Shown here: in pieces, positions 1-8,095 of the stretch
Layout of the letters: every line of letters starts with the position of its first letter
Numbering within the stretch: the first letter of the stretch is position 1
Assembly: GCF_014656195.1 (NCBI RefSeq)
Contig: NZ_BNBY01000004.1
Coordinates: 154,329-218,328, forward strand
DNA length: 64,000 nt
Direction: 5' to 3'
Origin: Kitasatospora xanthocidica
Lineage (GTDB): Bacteria > Actinomycetota > Actinomycetes > Streptomycetales > Streptomycetaceae
The notes under the pieces: model-generated
Database searches by the model: none
What the model saw: only the letters and a program-made list of their open reading frames with translations
What the model was told of the DNA's origin: nothing
Position numbers and translations under genes: made by a program

Positions 1-176
1 CCTGGCACTCCACCGACCTGGTGCCGGTCGACTGCGGCTGCGGCGCCCGGATGGTCCACCTGCTGACCGTGGACAGCGGCCTCGCCCCGGACGTGTCCGT
101 GGGACGCTTCGGCGAACTGCGCGTCTTCGTCTGCCCGACGGACCTCGCGCACCCGGTGGGCCTGGACCTGCAGTAG
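1..176 (+). CDS. Hypothetical protein, C-terminal end only (5' truncated by window edge)
   Basis: An open frame enters from the left edge (first full codon at 3) and ends in TAG at 174-176, giving the last 57 residues. GC-rich third positions fit real coding. The fragment has a Cys-Gly-Cys-Gly cluster near its start and a further Cys in 'FVCPTD', so a structural metal site is possible, but I do not recognise the family and assign no function. A strong hairpin (202-224) follows the stop, consistent with a gene end. Confidence 0.6.
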   Translation, partial: WHSTDLVPVDCGCGARMVHLLTVDSGLAPDVSVGRFGELRVFVCPTDLAHPVGLDLQ

Positions 177-201
177 CGCCGGCCCGGCCGGGCCGGGGCC
201 C

Positions 202-224
202 GCCCGCCCGACTAGCGGGCGGGC
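202..224. terminator. Bidirectional hairpin between convergent genes
   Basis: A perfect 9-bp GC stem (GCCCGCCCG / CGGGCGGGC) with a five-base loop ACTAG lies between the stop of the truncated + strand gene and the stop of the - strand exonuclease. The loop and right arm are repeated just downstream (225-240), where the repeated TAG-bearing segment supplies the stop codon of the exonuclease gene. There is no U-tract, as is usual in streptomycetes. Confidence 0.6.
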
Positions 225-227
225 CGA

Positions 228-929
228 CTAGCGGGCGGGCCAGCGCGGGTCGACCACCGCCTGCGGGTCCTTACCGCGGCGCAGCCAGGCCTGCAGGCCC
301 TCCGCCCAGTCCCGGTACCAGTCGATCTGCCGCCGGTGCAGCTCGCCCGGCGCCACCTCCCCCACCTCGGCCGGGTAGCGCCCGGCCAGGGCGACGGCGA
401 CCCGGACGGCGGCCAGCGCGTCACTGCCCGCCTCGTGCGCGTCCGTCAGCTCCACCCCGTACACCTCGCAGACCCGCTGCAGGGTGCGCGAGCCCTTGCG
501 GTACTTGTCCACGGCCCGGTCGATCACCAGCGCGTCCAGCACCGGCCCGACCGGCCCGCCCAGGCGCTCGGCGAGCGTCGCCAGCCCGTACCGGCGCAGC
601 TCGGCGTCGAGCAGCGACAGGTCGAACGGCGCGTTGAACGCCACCACCGGCCGCCCGGCGGCGATCCGCTCGCACAGCCCGGCGGCTATCTCCTCCACGG
701 CCTCCGCGGCCGGCCGGCCCTTGCCCCGCGCGACCTCGTCCCCGATCCCGTGGATCGCCTCCGCCTCGGCGGGTATCGGCACTCCGGGGTCGAGCAGCCA
801 GTGCGCGGCCCCCACCCGGGCGGCCCCGACCGTGTCCACGAGCGCGGCCGTGACGATGCGGTCCACGGCCGGGTCGGTGCCCGTGGTCTCCAGGTCGAAG
901 CCGACCAGTGGCTGCTGCCACCAGCTCAT
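228..929 (-). CDS. 3'-5' exonuclease, DnaQ/DEDDh family
   Basis: 233 residues. The N-terminus carries the exonuclease I motif FDLETTG (residues about 11-17, catalytic Asp and Glu). A second motif, VVAFNAPFDLSLL, has the ExoII Asp, and the C-terminal HEAGSDALA has the His and Asp of ExoIII, so all DEDDh metal ligands appear present. This makes it an active 3'-5' exonuclease resembling the epsilon proofreading subunit of DNA polymerase III, but stand-alone and without a polymerase domain. The ATG is preceded by GGAAGGA at good spacing. Such proteins are usually assigned to DNA repair or RNA turnover; which substrate is used here cannot be read from the sequence. Confidence 0.9.
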   Translation of the reverse strand: MSWWQQPLVGFDLETTGTDPAVDRIVTAALVDTVGAARVGAAHWLLDPGVPIPAEAEAIHGIGDEVARGKGRPAAEAVEEIAAGLCERIAAGRPVVAFNAPFDLSLLDAELRRYGLATLAERLGGPVGPVLDALVIDRAVDKYRKGSRTLQRVCEVYGVELTDAHEAGSDALAAVRVAVALAGRYPAEVGEVAPGELHRRQIDWYRDWAEGLQAWLRRGKDPQAVVDPRWPAR

Positions 930-1067
930 CAGGTGTGTCCTTCCGTCCTACGGCTCGAAACAGCCCCTATCATCACCCGCCCCACCGACAACCCGGTCCG
1001 CGGGCCCACCGCACCCCGGTCGGGAGGCGGTCGCGGAACGGTCGCGGAACGGTCGCGGGCGGTCCGG

Positions 1068-1550
1068 CTACGGCACGGGCCGGGGCGCCGGGCGGGACAG
1101 GTGGACGTCGATCTGGTCCTGCTGGGTGACGGTGAATCCGTGCCGCTCGTACAGCCGTTGGGCGGCGCTGCCGCGCAGGACGACGAGGTGCACCGGCTCC
1201 CCGGCGGCGTCGGCCTCGGCGAGGAGGTGGCGCAGCACGTCGGTGCCGAGGCCGCGGCCCTGGAGGTGCGGGGCGAGGTAGAACATCTCCAGGTGGCGCC
1301 CGCCGTGCCCGTCGGGGCGGACCGTGACGGAGCCCGCGAAGGCTCCTTCGACCAGCAGCAGGGAGGTCCACCTGGTGGAGAAGGCGTCCGCGACCCGCCG
1401 GCGGGAGCGGTCCGGGTGCCAGCGGCCGAGGCGTTCCAGGTCGGCGCGCATGACCTGGTCCTTGAGGTCGGTGACGCGTTCGAGGTCCTCGGGCGCGGCG
1501 GGTTCCAGGGTCCAGGCGGGAAGGGCAGGAAGGGCGGGAAGACTGTTCAC
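1068..1550 (-). CDS. GNAT family N-acetyltransferase
   Basis: 160 residues with a GTG start. The fold signature is clear: a central strand LEMFYLAPHLQGRGLGTDVLRHLL holds the acetyl-CoA pyrophosphate loop (Q-x-x-G-x-G/A, here QGRGLG), followed by the C-terminal 'LYERHGF' strand typical of the family. The substrate is unknown. The N-terminus has a short Leu/Pro/Ala repeat (LPALPALPAW). It lies about 100 bp downstream of the HEPN-protein gene on the same strand and could be co-transcribed with it. The start is the first in-frame candidate and has no convincing ribosome-binding site. Confidence 0.85.
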   Translation of the reverse strand: MNSLPALPALPAWTLEPAAPEDLERVTDLKDQVMRADLERLGRWHPDRSRRRVADAFSTRWTSLLLVEGAFAGSVTVRPDGHGGRHLEMFYLAPHLQGRGLGTDVLRHLLAEADAAGEPVHLVVLRGSAAQRLYERHGFTVTQQDQIDVHLSRPAPRPVP

Positions 1551-1650
1551 GGCCCGCAGTCTGGCAGCGCCGTCACCGCCGCGACCAGGCCTTTTCTCAG
1601 GATGCGGTCCCCTGGACGGTCCTCAGGACGCAGTCCCCGGGGTACGGCCC

Positions 1651-2925
1651 TCAGGACACCGGCCGGGAGTCCGCCCAGACCCCTTCGAACTCCTCGCGGT
1701 AGACCTCCAGCAGCCCCGGCTCGGTGCCGCCGGGCTGCTGGCCGGCGCCGCCGCGCAGCACCAGCGCCGGGGACTCCATGCCGCGGGCGCGGCGCAGGTA
1801 GGGCTGGATGACGCCGAGGTCGCGGCCCTGCCGGCGGCCGCCCGCCTGGCCGGTGGTGCGGGGGCCCTCGACCAGGTAGGCGGTGAAGCGCGGGGTCTCG
1901 TCGAAGACCCTGATCTCGAAGCCGCCCTGGTCGCGCAGCCGGGCCCGGACCCGGCGCACGTGCATGATGTTCATCTCGATCGAGCGGGACAACTCGTTCC
2001 GCCCGAGGCCGAGTTCGCGTTCGCGGCGGCGCACCGCGCTGCTCGCCGGGTTGAGGAACAGCAGCCGTACCCGGCAGCCCTCGCCGGCCAGTTTCACCAG
2101 GCGCTTGCCGGTGTAGTTCTGGCAGAGCATGCCGAGGCCGATGCCGAGCGCGTCGAGCCGCCGGGCGCCGTCCAGCAGGTCCTCCACGGGCAGGTCGCGC
2201 TGCAGCCGGACCCGGTCGGCGTGCACCGCGACCACGTCCGCGTACCGGCCGGCCACCAGGGACTCGACCACGTCGGCGGGCACCCCGCCCGCGCCGCCGT
2301 CCAGAACGGCCAGCAGCCGGGCGGCGGCCCGCTCGGTCTGGGCGAGGACGGTCTGGGTGAGCACCCGGTTGCGGGAGACGACGTGCCGGGCCACCTCCAG
2401 CTCGTCGAGGGCGAGCTCTATCTCGCGCCGGTCGGCCAGGTACGGCTCGAAGCAGGGCCAGTGCTGGACCATCAGTTCGCGCAGCTGGGGCAGGGTGAGG
2501 AAGACCAGCGGGTCGTCGTCGGCCGGGTCGAGCAGGTAGCCCTTGCGGCGGCTGACCTCGCGCACCGCGCCGGCCCGGTGCGCCCATTCCTCGCCGGCCG
2601 GCCCGGCGGCGGCGGTGACCCAGTCCTCGCCGTGTGCGGGGGCGTAGATCGGGTGCAGCACCTCGTCCACCAGGGAGCGCAGCCGCTGCTCGACCAGGTT
2701 GAGCCAGACGTAGGCGCGGCCGGAGAGCCGTACCCGCTGGTAGGCGTCCTCCCACTCGGCGGCGGACCAGGCCAGCGCGGGTATCTCGACCGGGCCGCTC
2801 TGGGCGGGCACCAGCGCGCGGCCGGTCAGGGTGGGGCGCATGACCACCGTGGGCGCCTCGCTGCGGGCCGCGCCCCGGTGGGGGCCGTCGGGACCGGAGC
2901 CACGGCCGCCAGCGGGGAACACCAT
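1651..2925 (-). CDS. SAV2148 family HEPN domain-containing protein
   Basis: 424 residues from the ATG at 2925, which is preceded by GAGGTGG at suitable spacing; an in-frame ATG at 2937 lacks such a site. I recognise the protein as the streptomycete SAV2148 family from conserved stretches such as AYVWLNLVEQRLR, YLLDPADDDPLVFLTLPQLRELM and the C-terminal TPRFTAYLVEGP and EEFEGVWADSRPVS. In RefSeq the family is named for a HEPN domain, an all-helical fold often found in RNases and toxin-antitoxin or defence proteins; no R-x4-6-H RNase motif could be confidently placed by eye here. The C-terminal half (about 210-390) resembles a phosphate-binding alpha/beta region (CRVRLLFLNPASSAVRRRE). Function is unknown. 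Confidence 0.85.
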   Translation of the reverse strand: MVFPAGGRGSGPDGPHRGAARSEAPTVVMRPTLTGRALVPAQSGPVEIPALAWSAAEWEDAYQRVRLSGRAYVWLNLVEQRLRSLVDEVLHPIYAPAHGEDWVTAAAGPAGEEWAHRAGAVREVSRRKGYLLDPADDDPLVFLTLPQLRELMVQHWPCFEPYLADRREIELALDELEVARHVVSRNRVLTQTVLAQTERAAARLLAVLDGGAGGVPADVVESLVAGRYADVVAVHADRVRLQRDLPVEDLLDGARRLDALGIGLGMLCQNYTGKRLVKLAGEGCRVRLLFLNPASSAVRRRERELGLGRNELSRSIEMNIMHVRRVRARLRDQGGFEIRVFDETPRFTAYLVEGPRTTGQAGGRRQGRDLGVIQPYLRRARGMESPALVLRGGAGQQPGGTEPGLLEVYREEFEGVWADSRPVS

Positions 2926-3331
2926 GCGCCACCTCATCTGCGGCTGACCCCCGCGGACGCGGGGACCGTTGACGGGCCGTTGACTAGCACCGGGTCGGCC
3001 GGGACGGCCGGACGATCAAGGGTACTGCCCGTCGAGAGCCGACCGCAGCCGGATGGTCGACGGCCGGGCCCCACGCCGAAGCCCGCCCGCGCCCGCACCA
3101 GCGGCATCACTCTTCACACGAATGCCCGCCGGACACTCGTTCGGACCAACCCGGGCCGGTTCTCCCGGCCGCCGGGGAAGGGCTCGGGGAGTATGCGGGC
3201 TGTGCCGTGCGTCACGGCGCGCGTGCCCGGCCGCCCGGCCGGGCAGAAGAGCGTCCGGGTCCGGGCAGACAGTCGGACCGATTGTCGGACTAACTGTCAG
3301 TTTCCGTCTGCAGTAAGGAAGTTGAGGAGTC
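2926..3331. other. Divergent intergenic region upstream of glgX
   Basis: About 400 bp separate the HEPN gene (-) from glgX (+). I see no gene. It holds a GC hairpin (3225-3244, GCCCGGCC / GGCCGGGC with loop GCCC) and, just before glgX, three direct GTC repeats (listed separately). The base composition stays high GC. Confidence 0.4.
3272..3300 (+). promoter_or_regulatory. Three 12-bp-spaced direct repeats upstream of glgX (candidate operator)
   Basis: GTCGGAC at 3272, GTCGGAC at 3284 and GTCAG at 3296 are spaced exactly 12 bp apart, 30-60 bp before the glgX ATG. Between them sit CGATT, TAACT-type AT-richer spacers that are unusual for this GC-rich context. A TTGTCG at 3282-3287 could serve as a -35 element. 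This looks like a repressor or activator site for the glycogen/trehalose genes; the regulator is not known. Confidence 0.35.
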
Positions 3332-5455
3332 ATGCAGGTCTGGCCCGGTACGCCCTACCCGCTCGGCGCCACCTACGACGGGGCCGGCACCAACTTCGCC
3401 GTGTTCTCCGAGAGCGCGGACCGCATCGAGCTGTGCCTGCTCGACGAGGACGGCTCCGAGACGGCCGTCGAACTGCGCGAGACGGACGCCTTCGTCCGGC
3501 ACGCCTACCTGCCCGGCGTCCAGCCCGGCCAGCGCTACGGCTTCCGGGTGCACGGCCCGTACAACCCGGGCCTGGGCCAGCGGCACAACAGCGCCAAACT
3601 GCTCCTGGACCCGTACGCCAAGGCGATGAGCGGGAACATCGACTGGGACGAGTCGGTCTACGGCTACCATTTCGGCGCACCCGAGCGCCGCAACGACCTC
3701 GACTCCGCCCCGCACACCATGCACTCGGTGGTGATCAATCCGTACTTCGACTGGGGCACCGACCGGCCGCCGCGCACCGACTACCACCGGACCGTCATCT
3801 ACGAGGCCCACGTCAAGGGCCTCACCCGGCTGCACCCGGGCATCCCCGAGGAGATCCGCGGCACCTACGCGGGCCTGGCCCACCCGGCGGTGATCGAGCA
3901 CCTGGCCAAGCTCGGCGTCACGGCGATCGAGCTGATGCCGGTCCACCAGTTCGTCCGCGACCACCGGCTGCGCGACCTCGGCCTGGCCAACTACTGGGGC
4001 TACAACACCGTCGGCTTCTTCGCCCCGCACTCCTCCTACTCCTCCACCGGCGACCGCGGCCAGCAGGTGCAGGAGTTCAAGTCGATGGTCAAGGCGCTGC
4101 ACGCGGCCGGCATCGAGGTGATCCTGGACGTCGTCTACAACCACACCGCCGAGGGCAACCACCTCGGCCCGACGCTCTCGCTGCGCGGCCTGGACAACGT
4201 CTCCTACTACCGCCTCGCCCAGGACCAGCGCTTCTACGAGGACACCACCGGCACCGGCAACAGCCTGCTGATGCGCAGCCCGCACGTGCTCCAGCTGATC
4301 ATGGACTCGCTGCGCTACTGGGTCACCGAGATGCACGTGGACGGCTTCAGATTCGACCTCGCCGCCACCCTCGCCCGGCAGTTCCACGAGGTGGACCGGC
4401 TCTCCTCCTTCTTCGACCTGGTCCAGCAGGACCCGGTGGTCTCCCAGGCCAAGCTGATCGCCGAGCCCTGGGACCTCGGCGAGGGCGGCTACCAGGTCGG
4501 CAACTTCCCGCCGCTGTGGACGGAGTGGAACGGCATGTACCGGGACACCGTGCGCGACCTGTGGCGCGGCGAGAACGCGGCCCTCGCCGAGTTCGGCTCC
4601 CGGCTCACCGGCTCCTCCGACCTCTACCAGGACGACGGCCGCCGGCCGATCGCCTCCATCAACTTCGTCACCTGCCACGACGGCTTCACCCTGCGCGACC
4701 TGGTCTCCTACAACGAGAAGCGCAACCGGGCCAACGGCGAGGACGACCGCGACGGCGAATCCTTCAACCGCTCCTGGAACTGCGGCGTCGAGGGCCCCAC
4801 CGACGACCCGGCCGTCGAGGAGCTGCGGGCCCGCCAGCAGCGCAACTTCATCGCCACCCTGATGCTCTCCCAGGGCGTGCCGATGCTCTCGCACGGCGAC
4901 GAACTCGGCCGCACCCAGCTGGGCAACAACAACACCTACTGCCAGGACAACGAACTCTCCTGGGTGCACTGGCCCGAGGGCGACGGGCCGGCGGCCCGGC
5001 TGCTGGAGTTCACCCAGGGGATGATCTGGCTGCGCCGCGACCACCCGGTGTTCCGGCGGCGGCGGTTCTTCCACGGGCGGCCGGTGTCGGCCTCCGGCGG
5101 CTTCGACGACCTCACCGACATCGCCTGGTTCACCCCGACCGGGGAGGAGATGACCAAGCGCAACTGGGGCGCCAGCTACGCCAAGTCGCTGACCGTCTTC
5201 CTGAACGGCTACGCCATCTCCGAGCCGGACCGGCGCGGCGGGCGGATCGTCGACGACTCCTTCCTGCTGATGTTCAACGCGCACTTCGAGCCGCTGGAGT
5301 TCACCGTGCCGGCCGGCCACGGGCAGGAGTGGCAGGTCGTGGTCGACACCGCCGAGCCCCGGCTGCCCGCCCCGGGGACGGGGGCCCGGGTCAAGGCGGG
5401 GGACACGCTGTGGCTCACCGACCGCTCGCTGATGGTGCTGCAGCGGCCGGCCTGA
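3332..5455 (+). CDS. glgX: Glycogen debranching enzyme GlgX/TreX
   Basis: 707 residues, the family's usual length. An N-terminal CBM48-like domain (about 1-120, 'GATYDGAGTNFAVFSESADRIELCL') precedes a GH13 barrel with all four signature regions: DVVYNHTAEGN, GFRFDLA (catalytic Asp nucleophile), AKLIAEPWD (acid/base Glu) and FVTCHDGFTL. The enzyme hydrolyses alpha-1,6 branches of glycogen to release linear maltodextrins. AAGGAAGTTGAGGAG precedes the ATG. It is followed by treY and treZ on the same strand, which use those maltodextrins, so it is the TreX component of the TreX-TreY-TreZ trehalose route. Confidence 0.96.
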   Translation: MQVWPGTPYPLGATYDGAGTNFAVFSESADRIELCLLDEDGSETAVELRETDAFVRHAYLPGVQPGQRYGFRVHGPYNPGLGQRHNSAKLLLDPYAKAMSGNIDWDESVYGYHFGAPERRNDLDSAPHTMHSVVINPYFDWGTDRPPRTDYHRTVIYEAHVKGLTRLHPGIPEEIRGTYAGLAHPAVIEHLAKLGVTAIELMPVHQFVRDHRLRDLGLANYWGYNTVGFFAPHSSYSSTGDRGQQVQEFKSMVKALHAAGIEVILDVVYNHTAEGNHLGPTLSLRGLDNVSYYRLAQDQRFYEDTTGTGNSLLMRSPHVLQLIMDSLRYWVTEMHVDGFRFDLAATLARQFHEVDRLSSFFDLVQQDPVVSQAKLIAEPWDLGEGGYQVGNFPPLWTEWNGMYRDTVRDLWRGENAALAEFGSRLTGSSDLYQDDGRRPIASINFVTCHDGFTLRDLVSYNEKRNRANGEDDRDGESFNRSWNCGVEGPTDDPAVEELRARQQRNFIATLMLSQGVPMLSHGDELGRTQLGNNNTYCQDNELSWVHWPEGDGPAARLLEFTQGMIWLRRDHPVFRRRRFFHGRPVSASGGFDDLTDIAWFTPTGEEMTKRNWGASYAKSLTVFLNGYAISEPDRRGGRIVDDSFLLMFNAHFEPLEFTVPAGHGQEWQVVVDTAEPRLPAPGTGARVKAGDTLWLTDRSLMVLQRPA

Positions 5456-5551
5456 GGCCCGCCGGGGTGACCGGGCGCGGGGGCCGGGCGTTCACCTGTT
5501 CGGATCAGCAGCGGGTCTTGGCGGCGGGCTCCCCCGGGTACCTATGGAGCT

Positions 5552-8095
5552 ATGACCTCCGCCGCCGAGCCCGCGCAGCCCCGCCCGGCCGCCCCCCGCC
5601 CCGGCGGCCCGCCCGCCCCTCCCGACGGCCCGCCCACCGCCAGCTACCGCCTCCAGCTCCAGCCCGGCTTCACCCTGCGCGACGCCACCGCCGCCGTCCC
5701 CTACCTGGCCGCCCTCGGCGTCTCCCACCTGCACCTCTCCCCGCTGCTGGAGGCCGTCCCCGGCTCCACCCACGGCTACGACACCGTCGACCACACCCGG
5801 ATCAGCGAGCAGCTCGGCGGCGAGCCGGCACTGCGCGCGCTGGCCGCCGCCGCGCACGCGCACGGCCTGCGGCTGATCGCCGACGTGGTGCCCAACCACA
5901 TGGCCGTGCCCGTCCCCGAGCGGCTCAACCGGCCGCTCTGGCAGGTGCTGCGCGACGGGCCCGACTCGCCGTACGCGCGCTGGTTCGACATCGACTGGAC
6001 CGCCCAGCCCGGCCCCGCCGACGCCCCCGGGCGCGGCCGGGTGCTGCTGCCGCTGCTCGGCGACCGGCTCGGCGCCGTCCTCGACCAGCTCACCGTGGAC
6101 GGCGCCGTCCTGCGCTACCACCGGCACGAGCTGCCGCTGCGGCCCGGCACCGAGCACCTGCCGCTGCCCGAGCTGCTCGGCCGCCAGTGGTACCGGCTCG
6201 CCTGGTGGCGGCTGGCCCGCACCGAGCTCAACTACCGGCGCTTCTTCACCGTCAACGAGCTGATCGCCCTGCGGGTCGAGGACCCGGTGGTGTTCGCCGC
6301 CACCCACGCCGTGCTGCTGGGGCTGCACACCGACGGCGTCCTGGACGGCTTCCGGATCGACCACCCGGACGGGCTCGCCGACCCGCGCGGCTACCTGCGC
6401 CGCCTCGCCGCGGCCACCGGCGGGGCGTCGGGGACCACCGGCGGGGCGTCCGTGACCGCCCCCGGCGCGTACATCGTGGTCGAGAAGATCCTCACCGGCG
6501 AGGAGCGGCTGCCCGAGGACTGGCCGGTCGCCGGCACCACCGGCTACGACGCGCTGCGCCGGATCGACGGCCTGCTCACCGACGGGGCGGGCGCCCGGAG
6601 GTTGGCCGGGGCGTACGAGTCCTTCCTGCGCGGCGGCCCGGTCCGGGAGCCCACGGAGGAACCGGACCGGGACCTCTCGGCGGACCCGCACCCGGCGGTG
6701 GCCGAGGCCCGGCGCGGACGGGCCGACATGACCGGGCCGCACGGCGAGCTCGCCGCCGAGGTCGAACGGCTGGTGCGGACGGCCCTGCGGATCGGCGCCG
6801 CCGAGCCCGCGCACGCCGACCACGCGCCCTGGCAGCTGCGCGCCGCGCTCGGCCGGCTGCTCACCGGCTACCCGGCGTACCGGCCGTACGCGCGGCCCGG
6901 CGAGGCGCCGCCGGCGGTCTCCCGCGAGCAGCTGCGGGCGGCCCTGGACGGCTCCACCGACCCGACCGACCGGCTGGTGGCCGCCCTGGCGCTCGGCGAA
7001 CTGGGGCGCGGCCCGGACCACGACGAGTTCTGCGTGCGCTTCGCCCAGACCGCCGCGGCGGTGGCCGCCAAGGGCGTCGAGGACACCGCGTTCTACCGCT
7101 GGAACGCGCTGCCGGGGCTGAACGAGGTCGGCGGCGAGCCCTCCCGGCCCGGGCTGAGCCCGGCGGAGTTCCACGACTGGTGCCGCCGGCAGGAGCGGGA
7201 CTGGCCGCACGGCATGACGGTGCTCTCCACCCACGACACCAAGCGCAGCGCCGACGCCCGCGCCCGGCTCGCCGTCCTCGCCGAGCAGCCCGAGGCCTGG
7301 GCCGCCGAGGCCACCGCCTGGTCCGCCGCGGCAGGGCCGGCAGCCCCCGGACTCGACCGCGACGCCGACTGGCTGCTGTGGCACACCCTGGTCGCCGCCT
7401 GGCCGATCACCCCGGACCGGCTGGTCGCCGCCCTCCTCAAGGCCGTCCGCGAGGCCAAGCTGCACACCTCCTGGACCGAGCCGGACCCGCCCTACGAACG
7501 CGCCCTGGAGGCCCGGGCCCGCGCCGTCCACGACGACGCCGGGCTGCTCGCCCGGATCGAGGGCACGGTGCGCGCCCTCGCCCCCTACGCCCGCGCCAAC
7601 ACCCTCGCCGCCGCCCTGCTGCACCTCACCGTGCCGGGCGTGCCCGACCTCTACCAGGGCAGCGAGGAGCCGCTGTACACCCTGGTGGACCCGGACAACC
7701 GGGGCCTGGTCGACCTCGGCGCGCTGGCCGTGCGGCTCACCGACTCGGCCACCCCCCGGCCCGGCGACCTCGCCCGCGAGAAGCTGCACCTCACCGCCGC
7801 CGCGCTGCACCTGCGCCGGGCCCGCCCGCTCGGCCCGTACCGGCCGCTGACCGCCGTCGGCCCCGCCGCCGACCACCTGACGGCCTTCGCCCGGGGCGAG
7901 GACGTGGTCACCGCCGTCACCCGGCTGCCGTACGGGCTGGAGCGGGCCGGCGGCTGGCGGGGCACCGCGCTGGAGCTGCCGGCGGGCGGGCCGTGGACGG
8001 ACGAGCTGACCCTGCGGGACTTCCCGGCGGGCCCGGTGCCGGTGGCCGAGCTGCTGGCGACCCTCCCGGTGGCGCTGCTGACGAGGAGGGGCTGA
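5552..8095 (+). CDS. treY: Malto-oligosyltrehalose synthase TreY
   Basis: 847 residues. The N-terminus has the characteristic TASYRLQL(Q)PGFTLRDA motif, followed by YLAALGVSHLHLSPLLEAVPGSTHGYD, LIADVVPNHMA and GFRIDHPDGLADP (catalytic Asp), and later IVVEKIL (Glu). The large insertions between barrel elements are typical of TreY. It isomerises the reducing-end alpha-1,4 bond of maltodextrins to alpha,alpha-1,1. The first ~30 residues are a Pro/Ala-rich extension. TACCTA sits about seven bases before the ATG, so a leaderless promoter of its own is possible despite the 96-bp gap after glgX. The stop codon abuts the treZ ATG directly (TGAATG), which implies translational coupling. Confidence 0.96.
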   Translation: MTSAAEPAQPRPAAPRPGGPPAPPDGPPTASYRLQLQPGFTLRDATAAVPYLAALGVSHLHLSPLLEAVPGSTHGYDTVDHTRISEQLGGEPALRALAAAAHAHGLRLIADVVPNHMAVPVPERLNRPLWQVLRDGPDSPYARWFDIDWTAQPGPADAPGRGRVLLPLLGDRLGAVLDQLTVDGAVLRYHRHELPLRPGTEHLPLPELLGRQWYRLAWWRLARTELNYRRFFTVNELIALRVEDPVVFAATHAVLLGLHTDGVLDGFRIDHPDGLADPRGYLRRLAAATGGASGTTGGASVTAPGAYIVVEKILTGEERLPEDWPVAGTTGYDALRRIDGLLTDGAGARRLAGAYESFLRGGPVREPTEEPDRDLSADPHPAVAEARRGRADMTGPHGELAAEVERLVRTALRIGAAEPAHADHAPWQLRAALGRLLTGYPAYRPYARPGEAPPAVSREQLRAALDGSTDPTDRLVAALALGELGRGPDHDEFCVRFAQTAAAVAAKGVEDTAFYRWNALPGLNEVGGEPSRPGLSPAEFHDWCRRQERDWPHGMTVLSTHDTKRSADARARLAVLAEQPEAWAAEATAWSAAAGPAAPGLDRDADWLLWHTLVAAWPITPDRLVAALLKAVREAKLHTSWTEPDPPYERALEARARAVHDDAGLLARIEGTVRALAPYARANTLAAALLHLTVPGVPDLYQGSEEPLYTLVDPDNRGLVDLGALAVRLTDSATPRPGDLAREKLHLTAAALHLRRARPLGPYRPLTAVGPAADHLTAFARGEDVVTAVTRLPYGLERAGGWRGTALELPAGGPWTDELTLRDFPAGPVPVAELLATLPVALLTRRG